From: Pseudomonas sp. B33.4
GTDB taxonomy: Bacteria; Pseudomonadota; Gammaproteobacteria; Pseudomonadales; Pseudomonadaceae
Direction of reading: 5' to 3'
Length of the DNA: 64,000 nucleotides
Assembly: GCF_034555375.1 (NCBI RefSeq)
Contig: NZ_CP140706.1
Location: 3,277,001-3,341,000, forward strand
Below, piece by piece: positions 18,523 through 28,896 of this stretch. The translations under genes and the position numbers were made by a program. How positions within the stretch are numbered: the stretch's first letter is position 1; each line of letters opens with the position of its first letter. A model generated the notes under the pieces. The model saw only the letters and a program-made list of their open reading frames with translations. It ran no database searches and was not told the origin of the DNA.

Positions 18523-19722
18523 ATGCTCACGGGCAATCCGGCCGTTGCGGCCAGCGCCGAACAGCCAGCTTCACTTTCCGGCCTGATGGTCGCGTTCCTG
18601 GCATTCTGCTGTGGCGCGGTTGTGGCCAATCTTTATTACGCACAACCGATCGTCGAACTCATTGCACCGCAGATCGGTCTGTCCAGCGCCAATGCCAGCC
18701 TGATTGTTTCGCTGACGCAGTTTGGTTACGCGCTGGGCCTGTTACTGCTGGTGCCACTGGCCGACCTGATGGAAAACCGCCGGCTGGTGGTCGGCTTCAC
18801 CCTGGCGGCGAGCGTCACATTGCTGTGCGCCGGGCTGACACATTCACCGTCGATGTTCCTGGTGTTGTCTTTGCTCATCGGTTTGACGTCGGTGGCCGTG
18901 CAGATCCTTGTGCCGCTGGCGGCACACCTGGCGCCGGAGGCCAGCCGTGGCCGCGTTGTGGGCAATATCATGAGCGGTCTGCTGCTAGGCATTCTGTTAT
19001 CGCGGCCACTGTCGAGCCTGCTGGTTGAAGTGTTCGGCTGGCGCGGGGTGTTTTACAGCGCGGCGGCCCTGATGGCCGTCATCGCTCTGATTACCGCTGT
19101 AGCACTGCCGCGTCGGCTACCGACGCATAAAGCCACCTATGCTGCGCTGATCGGCTCGGTGTTTGCCTTGGCTCGGCGCTATCCGCTGTTGCGTCAGCGC
19201 TCGCTGTATCAAGGGCTGCTGTTTGCCAGTTTCAGCCTGTTCTGGACCCTTGCACCGATTGAACTGATGCGTCACCACGGCTTTACTCAGACGCAAGTCG
19301 CGATCTTTGCACTGGTCGGTGCGGTGGGTGCCATTGCGGCGCCGATTGCCGGACGTCTGGCCGATGCCGGGCATGGTCGTCGCGGCACGCTGGTCGCACT
19401 GTTGCTAGCGCCGGTTTCGTTGCTGATCGCCGCGCTCCCGGGCAGCGGCTATGTCTGGCTGGTGGTGTGCGCGGTGCTTCTGGATTTCGCCGTGCAATTG
19501 AACATGGTGCTCGGCCAGCGTGAGGTGTACGCCCTCGATCCCCACAGCCGCGCGCGCCTGAACGCGGTGTACATGACCAGTATTTTCGTCGGCGGAGCGG
19601 TGGGGTCGCTGGTCGCCAGTCCGCTGTACGAGCACTTCGGCTGGAACCTTTCCGCCGTCGCGGTGGCGCTGCTGCCAGCGCTCGCGCTCGGGTTGTTCCT
19701 GAGCCGCAAGGCCGATGTCTGA
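18523..19722 (+). CDS. MFS transporter
   Basis: A 399-aa inner-membrane carrier with about 12 hydrophobic segments. It has LADLMENRRLVVG in the loop between helices 2 and 3 and LPRRLPTHKATYAAL in the central cytoplasmic loop. The group is common in proteobacteria as drug or sugar efflux carriers, but the substrate is not evident. TGAGGTG precedes the ATG. It is divergent from the hydroxylase operon across about 240 bp. The LysR gene starts 94 bp after its stop on the same strand and is a plausible regulator. Confidence 0.8.
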   Translation: MLTGNPAVAASAEQPASLSGLMVAFLAFCCGAVVANLYYAQPIVELIAPQIGLSSANASLIVSLTQFGYALGLLLLVPLADLMENRRLVVGFTLAASVTLLCAGLTHSPSMFLVLSLLIGLTSVAVQILVPLAAHLAPEASRGRVVGNIMSGLLLGILLSRPLSSLLVEVFGWRGVFYSAAALMAVIALITAVALPRRLPTHKATYAALIGSVFALARRYPLLRQRSLYQGLLFASFSLFWTLAPIELMRHHGFTQTQVAIFALVGAVGAIAAPIAGRLADAGHGRRGTLVALLLAPVSLLIAALPGSGYVWLVVCAVLLDFAVQLNMVLGQREVYALDPHSRARLNAVYMTSIFVGGAVGSLVASPLYEHFGWNLSAVAVALLPALALGLFLSRKADV

Positions 19723-19816
19723 ACATCCAGCAGGTGCCGGCAAGCACGGCGGTACAAGACGTCGGGGGAACAGTGATGCACAATCATCCGCGTTCCCTCT
19801 CGACCGGACCCCGCTT

Positions 19817-20740
19817 ATGGACAAGTTGCTGGCACTGAAGATGTTTGTGGAAACCGTGCGCTGCGGAGGCTATTCCTCGGCAGCGCGCAAACTCGGGATA
19901 TCCACGTCGTCAGTGACACGGCAAGTGGCCGGGCTGGAACACGAACTGGGCGCGAGTCTGCTCAATCGCACCACGCGCAACACCAGCGTGACCGTTGCCG
20001 GCCAGACCTATTTCGAAAAAGCCGTGGCGATTCTCGACGCGATCGACGAAGCCGATGCTGTCGTCGCCGATCGTGGCGCTGAAGCGCAGGGCCGTCTGCG
20101 CATCAGCGTGCCGGTGGAGTTCGGCCGACGCCTGATCGCGCCGCACCTGAGCCGCTTGCTCGAGCGGCATCCGGGCCTGGAGATCAGTCTGTCGCTGAGC
20201 GATCAAGTCAGCGACCTGCTCAGCGAGCAGATCGATGTTTCAGTGCGGCTGGGATCGTCCGTGGTCAGTGAAGACATCGTCAGCAAACGCGTAGGGCAGT
20301 TCGAACGCTGGGTGGTGGCCAGCCCGGATTATCTGGCGAGTAGCGCGGCGCTCAGTCATCCACGGGATTTGCTGGAGCATCAATGCCTGCGTTTCGATTA
20401 CGGCGGCACCCACCAGCACTGGACCTTTCAGAATGAAGACGCGCCCATTCAGCTCAACGTCCACGGGCGCCTGCAAAGCAATAACGCCGACATCCTGCGC
20501 GAAGCCGCCATCGGTGGAGGCGGGGTAACGCTGCTGGCCGACTGGCTGGTGCGCGACGACGTGGTAGCCGGCCGGTTGACCCGGCTGCTCGAGCAGTACG
20601 AGGTCAATCCCGGCAGTGCCAGCACCTGCATCAACGCCTTGTATTTACCCAATCACCGAGGGTCCAGCCGGATCAATGTGTTTATCGATTTTCTGATGGA
20701 AATTCTCAGCCCGGCCCCCGCGACCACGCCCGCCGCGTGA
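19817..20740 (+). CDS. LysR-family transcriptional regulator
   Basis: A 307-aa regulator. The N-terminal winged helix-turn-helix includes MFVETVRCGGYSSAARKLGI and VTRQVAGLEHELGASLLNRT (residues about 8-55). The effector domain begins GRLRISVPVEFGRRLIAPHL. The subgroup (VRLGSSVVSEDIVSKRVG, GGGVTLLADWLV) is the CrgA/DmlR-like set that often controls a neighbouring carrier or reductase. I chose the ATG at 19817 because LysR similarity begins there. The upstream in-frame extension overlaps the MFS gene. Confidence 0.85.
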   Translation: MDKLLALKMFVETVRCGGYSSAARKLGISTSSVTRQVAGLEHELGASLLNRTTRNTSVTVAGQTYFEKAVAILDAIDEADAVVADRGAEAQGRLRISVPVEFGRRLIAPHLSRLLERHPGLEISLSLSDQVSDLLSEQIDVSVRLGSSVVSEDIVSKRVGQFERWVVASPDYLASSAALSHPRDLLEHQCLRFDYGGTHQHWTFQNEDAPIQLNVHGRLQSNNADILREAAIGGGGVTLLADWLVRDDVVAGRLTRLLEQYEVNPGSASTCINALYLPNHRGSSRINVFIDFLMEILSPAPATTPAA

Positions 20741-20749
20741 CCCTGCCGC

Positions 20750-21886
20750 TCAACGGCGCCCGGTCCGCGTACTGACATCCACCCAAACCGCCAACACCAG
20801 AATGCTGCCCTTGACTATCATCTGCCAGTAGCTGTCGACGTCGAGCATCGACATGCCGTTGTCCAGACTGGTGATGACCAGCGCGCCGAGGAGGGCGCCG
20901 TACACCGTGCCGGAGCCGCCGCGCATGGAGGTGCCGCCGATAAAGCACGCGGCGATGGCGTCGAGTTCACCCATGCTCCCGGCCGAAGGCGAACCGGCGG
21001 CGAGGCGCGCAGTGTTGACCACACCGGCGAGGGCGCACATCACGCCCATGATCCCGAAGATCCACAGCTTCACGGCCTGCACATTGATCCCGGACAGGCG
21101 CGTCGCTTCCATATTGCTGCCCACGGCATACACGCGGCGGCCGAACACGGTCTGGCTGGTGACGTAGCTGAACACGCCCAGCAGAATCAGCAGCAACAAC
21201 ACCGGCACGGGAATGCCGTCGTAGCTGTTGAGCGTCTGCACGAAGCCGGCGAGCACGGCGCCGATCACCAACACGCGGATGACGTCACGCACCAACGAAT
21301 GCACCGCGAGGCCGTGCAGGGCGCGATTGCGTCGTTGTTTCCAGGTCAGGAACACCGTCAGTGCAAACAGCAAAACGCCGAGGCCAGTGCCGATCGCGTG
21401 GGGCAGGTAACCCTGGCCAACGTAAACCAGCTCCGGCGATACCGGTGCGATGGTCGTGCCGCCGGTAATCCCCAGCAAAATCCCGCGAAAAGCCAGCATG
21501 CCGCCCAGGCCGACAATGAACGAAGGGATGCGCAGATAAGCCGCCATATAGCCGTTGGCGAGGCCGATCATCAGCCCGCACAGGGCGACCAGACTCAGGT
21601 TAGCCAGCAGCGGAATGTGATAGACCACATCGAGAATCGCCGCGAGTCCACCGAGCAAGCCGAGCAATGAACCGACCGACAAATCGATCTCGCCGCTGAT
21701 GATCACCAGCACCATGCCACAGGCGAGAATCCCGGTGATCGACATCTGCCGCAGCAGATTGGAGAGGTTGCGCGGGGTCAGGAATCCGCCTTCGGTCTGC
21801 CAGCTGAAGAACAGCCAGATCAGCACCACGGCAAACACCAGCGCGAGCATTTTGTAGCGGGTGAACAGTTGTTTGACCTGATTCAT
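20750..21886 (-). CDS. xylH: Xylose ABC transporter permease
   Basis: A 378-aa inner-membrane permease of the sugar CUT2 family with about ten hydrophobic segments. Typical stretches are GEIDLSVGSLLGLLGG, FIVGLGGMLAFRGILLGI and GGTSMRGGSGTVYGALLGALV. It pairs with XylG and XylF to import xylose. Its ATG follows the xylG stop with no gap (TAAATG), so translation is tightly coupled. It is the last gene of the xylA-F-G-H operon. Confidence 0.92.
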   Translation of the reverse strand: MNQVKQLFTRYKMLALVFAVVLIWLFFSWQTEGGFLTPRNLSNLLRQMSITGILACGMVLVIISGEIDLSVGSLLGLLGGLAAILDVVYHIPLLANLSLVALCGLMIGLANGYMAAYLRIPSFIVGLGGMLAFRGILLGITGGTTIAPVSPELVYVGQGYLPHAIGTGLGVLLFALTVFLTWKQRRNRALHGLAVHSLVRDVIRVLVIGAVLAGFVQTLNSYDGIPVPVLLLLILLGVFSYVTSQTVFGRRVYAVGSNMEATRLSGINVQAVKLWIFGIMGVMCALAGVVNTARLAAGSPSAGSMGELDAIAACFIGGTSMRGGSGTVYGALLGALVITSLDNGMSMLDVDSYWQMIVKGSILVLAVWVDVSTRTGRR

Positions 21887-23443
21887 TTACGCGGTCTTCC
21901 GATCATTATTGTTATGGCTGCCAGGCTGGCTGAGGGCGGCGGCGAGTACCTGTTCCTGGGTGAGTTCCTGGTTGATGAAGTCGCCACGCAACTGACCTTC
22001 GCCGATCACCAGCACGCGGTCGGACACGCCGAGCACTTCGGCCAGCTCCGACGAGACCATGATGATTGAGACGCCGGCGGCGGCAAGCGCGCCCATCAAT
22101 TTGTAGATTTCGTATTTGGCGCCGACATCCACGCCTCGGGTCGGCTCATCGAGAATCAGCACCCGCGGTTTAGCCAAGAGCATCTTCGCCAGCACGGCTT
22201 TTTGTTGATTGCCGCCCGAAAGGCTGGTGATCGGCAGAAAAGGGCTCGCAGTTTTGAGGTGCAGGCGCGAGATTTCCTGATCGATGCAGCCCAGCTCGGC
22301 TTCGGCATCGATGCGGGTCAGTTTTGAGTAGTTGTCCAGCACGGCGAGGGTGATGTTCTGACCGACGCCCAGATCCGGAATGATGCCTTGGCGTTTGCGG
22401 TCCTCCGGCACCAAACACAGGCCGGCACGGATTGATTTGAGCGGCGTGCGCGTGTCGATGGGTTGCCCGTCCAGCCAGACTTCGCCCTCATGACGGCCGG
22501 GGTAAGCGCCGAACAGCGCGGTCACCAGTTCAGTGCGGCCGGCACCGACCAGCCCGGCGATGCCGAGGATTTCGCCGCGTTTGAGGACGAAGGAAATATC
22601 GTCGACCCGTTTGCGCTTGGGGTTGTCGACGTCGTAGCAGGTGATATGGCGGGCTTCAAAAATCACTTCGCCGATATCGTGTGGCTCGGAGGGGTAGAGG
22701 TTACTCATTTCCCGCCCGACCATTTGTGTGATGATCTGCGCAATGTCCATGTCGGCCATGGCGGTGGTAGCGATGTGTTTGCCGTCGCGGATCACCGAAA
22801 TGGTGTCGCACACGGCGGCCACCTCATCGAGCTTGTGCGAGATGTAGACGCAGGCGACGCCTTTGGCTTTGAGGTCGCGGATGATGTCCAGCAACACCTC
22901 GATTTCCGAACGGCTCAAGGCCGAGGAAGGCTCGTCGAGGATCAGCAGGCGGGCCTTTTTGTTCAGGGCTTTGGCGATTTCTACCAGTTGCTGATAGCCG
23001 CCGCCGTACTGCGAAACCGGCAGCGATACGTTCATGTCGGGGACTTTCAATTCGCGCATCAGCGCTTCGGCGCGGTGGATCATCGCCGGGTAATTCATCC
23101 GCCCGCCGGGCAGCGTCAGTTCATGGCCCATGAAAATGTTTTCGGCCACTGAAAGGTCGGGCACCAGCGTCAGTTCCTGGTGAATGATGACGATACCGGC
23201 GGCTTCCGTTTCGCTGATCGATTGCGCCCTGAGCGGTTGCCCGTCCCAGAGGATTTCACCGTCCCAGGTGCCATGGGGGTAGACCGCCGAAAGGATCTTC
23301 ATCAGCGTGGACTTGCCGGCACCATTCTCGCCGCACAGGCCAACGCACTCGCCGGGTCTGACCTTGATGTCGATGCCATTGAGGGCTTTGACACCGCCGA
23401 AGGTTTTGACGATGCCGTTCATTTGCAGCAGATAGTCGGACAT
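21887..23443 (-). CDS. xylG: Xylose ABC transporter ATP-binding protein
   Basis: A 518-aa double ATPase. Domain 1 has Walker [10 protein letters not shown] near residue 39, a signature region starting [16 protein letters not shown] and Walker [12 protein letters not shown]. Domain 2 has the degenerate P-loop [16 protein letters not shown], signature [15 protein letters not shown] and [12 protein letters not shown]. Length and arrangement fit the CUT2 sugar family. A REP-type hairpin lies between this gene and xylF upstream, which may adjust the relative amount of binding protein and ATPase. Confidence 0.92.
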   Translation of the reverse strand: MSDYLLQMNGIVKTFGGVKALNGIDIKVRPGECVGLCGENGAGKSTLMKILSAVYPHGTWDGEILWDGQPLRAQSISETEAAGIVIIHQELTLVPDLSVAENIFMGHELTLPGGRMNYPAMIHRAEALMRELKVPDMNVSLPVSQYGGGYQQLVEIAKALNKKARLLILDEPSSALSRSEIEVLLDIIRDLKAKGVACVYISHKLDEVAAVCDTISVIRDGKHIATTAMADMDIAQIITQMVGREMSNLYPSEPHDIGEVIFEARHITCYDVDNPKRKRVDDISFVLKRGEILGIAGLVGAGRTELVTALFGAYPGRHEGEVWLDGQPIDTRTPLKSIRAGLCLVPEDRKRQGIIPDLGVGQNITLAVLDNYSKLTRIDAEAELGCIDQEISRLHLKTASPFLPITSLSGGNQQKAVLAKMLLAKPRVLILDEPTRGVDVGAKYEIYKLMGALAAAGVSIIMVSSELAEVLGVSDRVLVIGEGQLRGDFINQELTQEQVLAAALSQPGSHNNNDRKTA

Positions 23444-23483
23444 GGACAGGGCTCGTATATCAAAGACTCACACACCACGAAAC

Positions 23484-23575
23484 CTGTGGGAGTGAGCTTG
23501 CTCGCGAAAGCGGTAGTTCAGCTGGCATCGATACTGAATGTGCTGCCGTCTTCGCGAGCAAGCTCGCTCCCACAA
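23484..23575. repeat. REP doublet/REPIN-like inverted repeat between xylG and xylF
   Basis: The left arm TGTGGGAGTGAGCTTGCTCG (from 23485) and the right arm, reading to TCGCTCCCACA (to 23574), are near-perfect inverted copies around a 40-bp spacer. Both carry the GAGC(T)TGCTCGCGAA core typical of Pseudomonas extragenic palindromes. It could fold in the mRNA and protect upstream xylF or terminate partly. Confidence 0.85.
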
Positions 23576-23608
23576 GGGTTTTCGCATCACCGCAGAGTTG
23601 TGATGGGA

Positions 23609-24610
23609 TCACTTCCCGGCAATTTGCGCCTTGGTGTAGAAGCCGTCCTGTTCGAGCAGGTCGATGTTGTCCTTGGTCAGCGGGGTGGGCGTGAGCAGGA
23701 TGGTGTCGACTTTTTTGCTGCCGTTGTCGTACTGCGAGCTGAAGGCGGGTTTTTCGTTGCGCGCCAGTTGCACCGAGAGCTTGGCGGCTTCGGTGGCGAT
23801 GAGTTTGAGCGGTTTGTACACGGTCATGGTTTGCGTGCCGGCGATCACACGTTTGACTGCGGCAAGGTCGGCGTCCTGCCCGGAAATCGGCACCTTGCCG
23901 GCCAGTTGCTGTGCCGCCAGTGCCTGAATCGCTCCGCCGGCCGTGGCGTCGTTGGAGGCGACGATGCCGTCGATTTTGTTGTCGTTGCGGGTCAGAGCGT
24001 TTTCAACAATGCTCAGCGCTTCGGTCGGGTTCCATTCCTTCACCCACTGTTGGCCGACGATCTTGATATCGCCCTTGTCGATGGCCGGTTGCAGCACTTT
24101 CATCTGGCCTTCACGCAGGATCTTGGCGTTGTTGTCGGTGGGCGCACCTCCCAGCAGAAAGTAATTGCCCTTGGGCGCAGCATTCAGCACGCCGCTGGCC
24201 TGCATTTCGCCGACTTTTTCGTTATCGAAGGAAATGTAGGCGTCGACATCGGCGTTGAGGATCAGACGATCATAGGAGACGACTTTGATCCCGGCTTTCT
24301 TCGCTTCGGCCACCGCGTTCGTCAGCACCGTGGCATTGAACGGCACGATGACGATGACATCGACGCCCCGGGAAATCAGGTTTTCGATCTGGGAAATCTG
24401 TTTTTGCTCGTTGGCATCCGCCGACTGCACGAAGACCTTGGCATCCATTTTTTCGGCCGCCGCGACGAAGTAATCACGGTCACGCGACCAGCGCTCCAGG
24501 CGCAGGTCATCAATGGAGAAACCGATTTTCGGGTGGGCTGCGTCAGCCATCACCGGCAGTGACAGCAGCGCCAGGGCAGTGGCCAATAGCGTGCGTTTTA
24601 CGTTCTTCAT
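23609..24610 (-). CDS. xylF: Xylose-binding periplasmic protein
   Basis: A 333-aa solute-binding protein. The signal peptide spans about 1-25 (VKRTLLATALALLSLPVMADA). The mature domain starts KIGFSIDDLRLERWSRDRDY and has SADANEQKQISQIENLI and GVDVIVIVPFNATVL, as in the XylF/RbsB-type two-lobed fold. The ATG at 24610 is preceded by AAAAGGACGC. It is the second gene of the operon. The 149-bp gap to xylA and the REP hairpin after it suggest separate tuning of the binding protein. Confidence 0.92.
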   Translation of the reverse strand: MKNVKRTLLATALALLSLPVMADAAHPKIGFSIDDLRLERWSRDRDYFVAAAEKMDAKVFVQSADANEQKQISQIENLISRGVDVIVIVPFNATVLTNAVAEAKKAGIKVVSYDRLILNADVDAYISFDNEKVGEMQASGVLNAAPKGNYFLLGGAPTDNNAKILREGQMKVLQPAIDKGDIKIVGQQWVKEWNPTEALSIVENALTRNDNKIDGIVASNDATAGGAIQALAAQQLAGKVPISGQDADLAAVKRVIAGTQTMTVYKPLKLIATEAAKLSVQLARNEKPAFSSQYDNGSKKVDTILLTPTPLTKDNIDLLEQDGFYTKAQIAGK

Positions 24611-24759
24611 AGTGGGGCGTCCTTTTATTGTTGTTGGAAAGACACGGCCTGACGATGAGTATCGGGCTGGTAAAACTGTAGAGAATCCGCAGGCGCCGCA
24701 GGCACAGAATTGTCGTAGAAATGTCACCGCGTGGATGCGCCTGCAGACACTCTGTGTGA

Positions 24760-26076
24760 TCAGCGATAGATAAACCGGTTAACAATGTTTTCGAGCATTT
24801 CCTGGCGGCCGCTGACGGCATGCGGGTTCAACTCGTTGGTGAACGCGTGCTCGGCCAGCGATTCAAGGTTGAAGTCGCCGGCCATCACCGCTTGCCCGAA
24901 CGGCTGCTGCCAGCCGGCGTAGCGTTGATCCTTCAGCCGTTGCAGCTCGTCGTTTTGGATCATGGCCGCGGCGCGCTCCAGAGACAGGGCGAGAACGTCC
25001 ATGGCGCCGACGTGGCCATGGAACAGATCGATCTGATCAAGGCTTTGCCGGCGAACCTTGGAGTCGAAATTGAATCCGCCATTCTTGAATCCGCCGGCCT
25101 TGAGGATTTCATAGGTGGCCAAGGTCATTTCTTCGACGCTGTTGGGGAATTGGTCGGTGTCCCAGCCGTTTTGCGGATCACCCCGGTTGGCGTCGATGCT
25201 GCCGAAAATCCCCAGCGAGACCGCCGTCGCGATCTCGTGATGGAAACTATGCCCGGCCAAGGTTGCGTGGTTAGCCTCGATATTGACCTTGATTTCGTGC
25301 TCCAGCCCGAACTGCTGGAGAAAGCCGAACACGGTGGCGCTGTCGTAATCGTATTGGTGCTTGGTCGGCTCCTGCGGCTTGGGTTCGATCAGCAGGTCGC
25401 CGGTGAAACCGATCTTGTGCTTGTGCTCGACCACCATGCGCATGAAACGCCCGAGTTGTTCGCGCTCGCGCTTCAAGTCGGTGTTGAGCAGGGTTTCGTA
25501 GCCTTCGCGACCGCCCCACAACACGTAGTTGGCGCCTTTCAGGCGATGGGTCGCGTTCATCGCGCTGAACACCTGAGCAGCGGCGCAGGCGAACACTTCC
25601 GGATCCGGATTACTCGCGGCGCCGGCAGCGAAACGCGGATTGCTGAAGCAGTTGGCGGTGCCCCACAGCAGCTTGATTCCGCTTTGTTCCTGATGTTGCT
25701 CGAGGTGATCAACCATCTGCGCGAAGTGGTTGCGGTACTCCTTCAGAGACTGGCCTTCCGGGGCGACATCGGTGTCATGGAAGCAGTAATAGTCGATGCC
25801 CAGTTTGGAGAAGAATTCGAAAGCGGCTGCGGCTTTACCGATGGCCAGTTCCATAGGGTCGCCAGCGTGTTGCCATGGGCGCTTGAACGTCCCCGCACCG
25901 AATACATCGGAACCCGGCCAGACGAACGTGTGCCAGTAACAGGCAGCCATGCGCAAGTGTTCGCGCATGGGTTTGCCGAGGATGAGTTTGTCGGCGTCGT
26001 AGTGACGAAAGGAGAGGGGAGAATCGCTATCCGGGCCTTCGTAGCGAATCGCATCGACATCGGGGAAATACTGCAT
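24760..26076 (-). CDS. xylA: Xylose isomerase
   Basis: A 438-aa (beta/alpha)8-barrel enzyme converting D-xylose to D-xylulose. The catalytic histidine is H100 with D103 in [12 protein letters not shown]. Metal-site segments include [19 protein letters not shown] and [15 protein letters not shown]. Length matches class II isomerases. The ATG at 26076 is used; an in-frame extension to 26244 overlaps the divergent xylR promoter and lacks similarity. It is first in the operon. No xylulokinase follows, so xylulose phosphorylation must be encoded elsewhere. Confidence 0.95.
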   Translation of the reverse strand: MQYFPDVDAIRYEGPDSDSPLSFRHYDADKLILGKPMREHLRMAACYWHTFVWPGSDVFGAGTFKRPWQHAGDPMELAIGKAAAAFEFFSKLGIDYYCFHDTDVAPEGQSLKEYRNHFAQMVDHLEQHQEQSGIKLLWGTANCFSNPRFAAGAASNPDPEVFACAAAQVFSAMNATHRLKGANYVLWGGREGYETLLNTDLKREREQLGRFMRMVVEHKHKIGFTGDLLIEPKPQEPTKHQYDYDSATVFGFLQQFGLEHEIKVNIEANHATLAGHSFHHEIATAVSLGIFGSIDANRGDPQNGWDTDQFPNSVEEMTLATYEILKAGGFKNGGFNFDSKVRRQSLDQIDLFHGHVGAMDVLALSLERAAAMIQNDELQRLKDQRYAGWQQPFGQAVMAGDFNLESLAEHAFTNELNPHAVSGRQEMLENIVNRFIYR

Positions 26077-26251
26077 GGACCTTGTCCTTGTTGTTCTTGG
26101 CGGTGTCTCGATACTAGCAACGGCCCTGTGCCCGCTGATTATGAAAAACATCAACACGGGGTGCGATTTTGCGTATTGAGCTTCTCTGACCAGGCGCCTA
26201 GTCTGTGCCAATCGCCTCTGTGAAAAGGGCCCCGGGACAAGCATAAAAACA
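26077..26251. promoter_or_regulatory. Divergent xylA / xylR control region
   Basis: This 175-bp intergenic region must hold the promoters of the xylAFGH operon (leftward) and xylR (rightward). It contains AT-rich patches TTATGAAAAACATC (26139-26152) and GCGATTTTGCGTATTG (26162-26177). These are possible operator halves, but I cannot match them confidently to the known XylR consensus. Confidence 0.5.
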
Positions 26252-27439
26252 ATGAAAACCGTACCGCCTGTTCACCGCATCGCCCTGTTGTTCAACGGCA
26301 GCAAGATCTATGACCGTGGGATCATCAGCGGCATCGGCAACTACCTGAGCAGCACTCGCGCTTCCTGGGACTTGTTCCTGGAAGAGGATTTTCTCTGTCG
26401 CCTGAAAGGCATCGAGCGCTGGCAGGGCGACGGGATCATCGCCGACTTCGACGATCCGCTGATTGGCGAGGCACTGGCTGATATCCAGATGCCGGTGGTA
26501 GCAGTAGGGGGCTCGTACGAGGATAAGCGCGCCTATCCGAAAGCGATTCCCTACGTCGCCACCGACAATAACGCGCTGATGACGCTGGCCTACACGCATT
26601 TGATCGAGGCGGGACTGCAGCGCTTTGCCTGCTTCAGCCTGCCGGAAGCGCAAGCCAATCGCTGGGCTCAGGAGCGCGAAAAAGCCTTTCGCAAACTGAT
26701 GAAACGCGACGGCTTGCACGGCGAAATCTATCGCGGCATGGGCACCAGCGCACCGCTGTGGGACAGCGCCGTCGAACAACTGATCGCCTGGCTGCACAGC
26801 CTGCCCAAACCCATCGGCATCATCGCCGTCAGCGACGCCCGCGCCCGGCAACTGCTGCAAGCCTGCCTGACCGCCGGTATTGCCGTGCCGGAACAGGTGG
26901 CATTGATTGGCATCGACAACGACCCGCTGACCCGCAGCCTGACCCGCGTGCCGCTGAGCTCAGTCATCCAGGGCACAGAAACCATGGGCCGTACCGCCGC
27001 GCAATTACTCCACCAGATGCTGCACGGCATGCCGTCGACCGGCACGCAGATCCTGATTCCTCCCGATGCGGTCAACGTGCAGGTGTCGAGTTTGCATCAA
27101 CCGTTGGGCAATCCCTATGTTATGCAGGCGCTGCTGTTCATTCGCCAATATGCCTGCCAAGGCGTCAAAACGGCACAGGTCGCGGCTTATGTCGGCGTGT
27201 CGCGTTCGTCACTTGAAGCGCATTTTCGTGCTGAGCGGGGTTGTAGCGTGCATGACGAGATTTTGCGTTTCAAACTGGCAGCGGCGACCAAGAGCCTGAC
27301 AAGTACCGATTCGGTGATTGCCGACGTTGCGCACAGTTGTGGGTTTAAATCTGCGCAGTATCTGCATACGGTTTTTCGACGGGAGTTGGGTTGTACGCCT
27401 CGGGAGTATCAGCAGGCTGCGCCTAAATCTCATTGCTAA
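26252..27439 (+). CDS. xylR: Xylose operon regulator
   Basis: A 395-aa activator with a LacI/periplasmic-binding-type ligand domain at residues about 8-280 ([20 protein letters not shown] ... [20 protein letters not shown]) fused to a C-terminal AraC helix-turn-helix pair ([20 protein letters not shown] and [20 protein letters not shown]). This is the XylR architecture. It binds xylose and activates the divergent xylAFGH operon. Ligand residues were not checked. Confidence 0.92.
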   Translation: MKTVPPVHRIALLFNGSKIYDRGIISGIGNYLSSTRASWDLFLEEDFLCRLKGIERWQGDGIIADFDDPLIGEALADIQMPVVAVGGSYEDKRAYPKAIPYVATDNNALMTLAYTHLIEAGLQRFACFSLPEAQANRWAQEREKAFRKLMKRDGLHGEIYRGMGTSAPLWDSAVEQLIAWLHSLPKPIGIIAVSDARARQLLQACLTAGIAVPEQVALIGIDNDPLTRSLTRVPLSSVIQGTETMGRTAAQLLHQMLHGMPSTGTQILIPPDAVNVQVSSLHQPLGNPYVMQALLFIRQYACQGVKTAQVAAYVGVSRSSLEAHFRAERGCSVHDEILRFKLAAATKSLTSTDSVIADVAHSCGFKSAQYLHTVFRRELGCTPREYQQAAPKSHC

Positions 27440-27611
27440 AAAAGCAATAGTCATTTGCGATTCCGGCGGATTGTTGCCGCCTATATCAGAAGTTAGCATC
27501 AATCCATTGCTGCAACTCATCAGGCCTTTGGCGCGGGTTCGAGACAGTCCACATCGTTAGCCTGTCACTGCGCTGATCGTCGTCTCAGTTGATCAACCTT
27601 GGAAAATTCTG

Positions 27612-28742
27612 ATGTCGAAACTCTTCGAAGCATTTCGCCTTGGCGACAATACGCTCAAAAACCGCATCGTCATGGCGCCGCTGACCCGTTCGCGAGCACC
27701 CAATGATGCTGCCGATGAACGCGTTGCGCTGTATTACGCGCAACGCGCTACCGCAGGCTTGATCGTCAGCGAAGGCACGCCGATTTCCCGTGAGGGGCAG
27801 GGCTATCTGTTCAATCCCGGTATCTTCACTGCCGAGCAGATCGCTGGATGGCGCCTGACCACCGACTCGGTGCATGCCGTGGGCGGCAAGATGTTTGCGC
27901 AGATCTGGCACGTCGGCCGCGTCTCGCATCCGTCGATCCAGGAAGGTGGAAAACTGCCGGTGAGCGCCACGTCGAAGCAAGCCGTCGGCGCGACAGCGTT
28001 CGGTTATGACGCTGATGGCAAGCCAGCACTGGTCGAGCCGCCGGCGCCCCGTCAACTGGAAACGGCTGAGGTTTCGCGGATCGTCGGTGAGTTCGCACAG
28101 GCTGCGCAAAACGCGATTGAGGCGGGTTTCGATGGCGTGGAAATTCACGGTGCCAATGGCTATTTGTTCGAGCAGTTCATGAATCCGCTGGTCAATGATC
28201 GAACCGATCAGTACTCGGCCGATCGACTGGAAAATCGTCTGCGCTTCACCCTGGAAGTGATCGATGCTGTAGTCGCGCGGATTGGCGCGGGTCGGGTGGG
28301 CATTCGTATTTCGCCGTATGGCCAGCTGTTCGATATGCCGCTGTATGAGCAGATCGATGAAACTTACACCGCGCTGGCTGCAGAGATTGGTGCGCGGCAA
28401 CTGGCCTACGTTCATGTGATGGATCAGTCCGGTTTTCCTGCTCCGGGTACTGAGGGCGGTGGCGGCGGGCCGAAGGCAACCTTCATCAATTTGCTGTCGA
28501 CCATCAAGTCGAAATTGCCGGCCACCGCGCTGATTCTGGCGGGCGGCATGTCGCGCCAGCGTGCGGACGATCTGATCAATGACGGCATCATCGACCTCGC
28601 CGCGTTTGGTACCGCTTACATCAGCAACCCTGATCTGGTGGCGCGGCTGCAGCACAACTGGCCTCTGACCGACGCCAAACGCGAAACCTTTTACGGCGGC
28701 GGGGCCGAGGGTTATGTCGATTACCCGCCCTATAAAGGCTAA
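27612..28742 (+). CDS. Old Yellow Enzyme-family alkene reductase
   Basis: A 376-aa FMN oxidoreductase starting MSKLFEAFRLGDNTLKNRIV with APLTRSRAPNDAADE. The flavin loop is FAQIWHVGRVSHPS and the active-site pair lies in GVEIHGANGYLFEQF. FGTAYISNPDLVARLQ lies near the FMN phosphate. It differs clearly from the family member at 12963, so the pair are diverged paralogues, not a recent duplication. It is followed by a terminator and then a same-strand LysR gene that may control it. Confidence 0.88.
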   Translation: MSKLFEAFRLGDNTLKNRIVMAPLTRSRAPNDAADERVALYYAQRATAGLIVSEGTPISREGQGYLFNPGIFTAEQIAGWRLTTDSVHAVGGKMFAQIWHVGRVSHPSIQEGGKLPVSATSKQAVGATAFGYDADGKPALVEPPAPRQLETAEVSRIVGEFAQAAQNAIEAGFDGVEIHGANGYLFEQFMNPLVNDRTDQYSADRLENRLRFTLEVIDAVVARIGAGRVGIRISPYGQLFDMPLYEQIDETYTALAAEIGARQLAYVHVMDQSGFPAPGTEGGGGGPKATFINLLSTIKSKLPATALILAGGMSRQRADDLINDGIIDLAAFGTAYISNPDLVARLQHNWPLTDAKRETFYGGGAEGYVDYPPYKG

Positions 28743-28760
28743 GTAGCCGCTGAAGCAGTG

Positions 28761-28795
28761 GCAGCCGTCACCGTTATTCGGGGCGGCTGCTTTTT
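28761..28795 (+). terminator. Intrinsic terminator after the second alkene reductase gene
   Basis: The stem GCAGCCG (28761-28767) / CGGCTGC (28784-28790) is followed directly by five T. Confidence 0.75.
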
Positions 28796-28896
28796 CATGT
28801 CGGCTGCAAACAGGCCTGCAAGGATGTTGCGAGAGGACAAGCAGGCGAAGTTCTGTTTTAGTGCAAACCAACTGTCCCTGATGATCGGAATTCCTC

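Noticed and set aside
18216..19028. Plus-strand frame overlapping the MFS gene
   Set aside because: It is an out-of-frame shadow of the MFS coding sequence rich in Arg, Gly and Cys.
23180..24562. Long plus-strand frame opposite xylF and the xylG start
   Set aside because: Antisense shadow of clear transporter genes and crosses a REP hairpin; no recognisable protein features.
24820..26223. Long plus-strand frame opposite xylA (467 codons)
   Set aside because: It lies wholly antisense to a certain xylose isomerase gene; its translation has no domain and reflects high GC at third positions.
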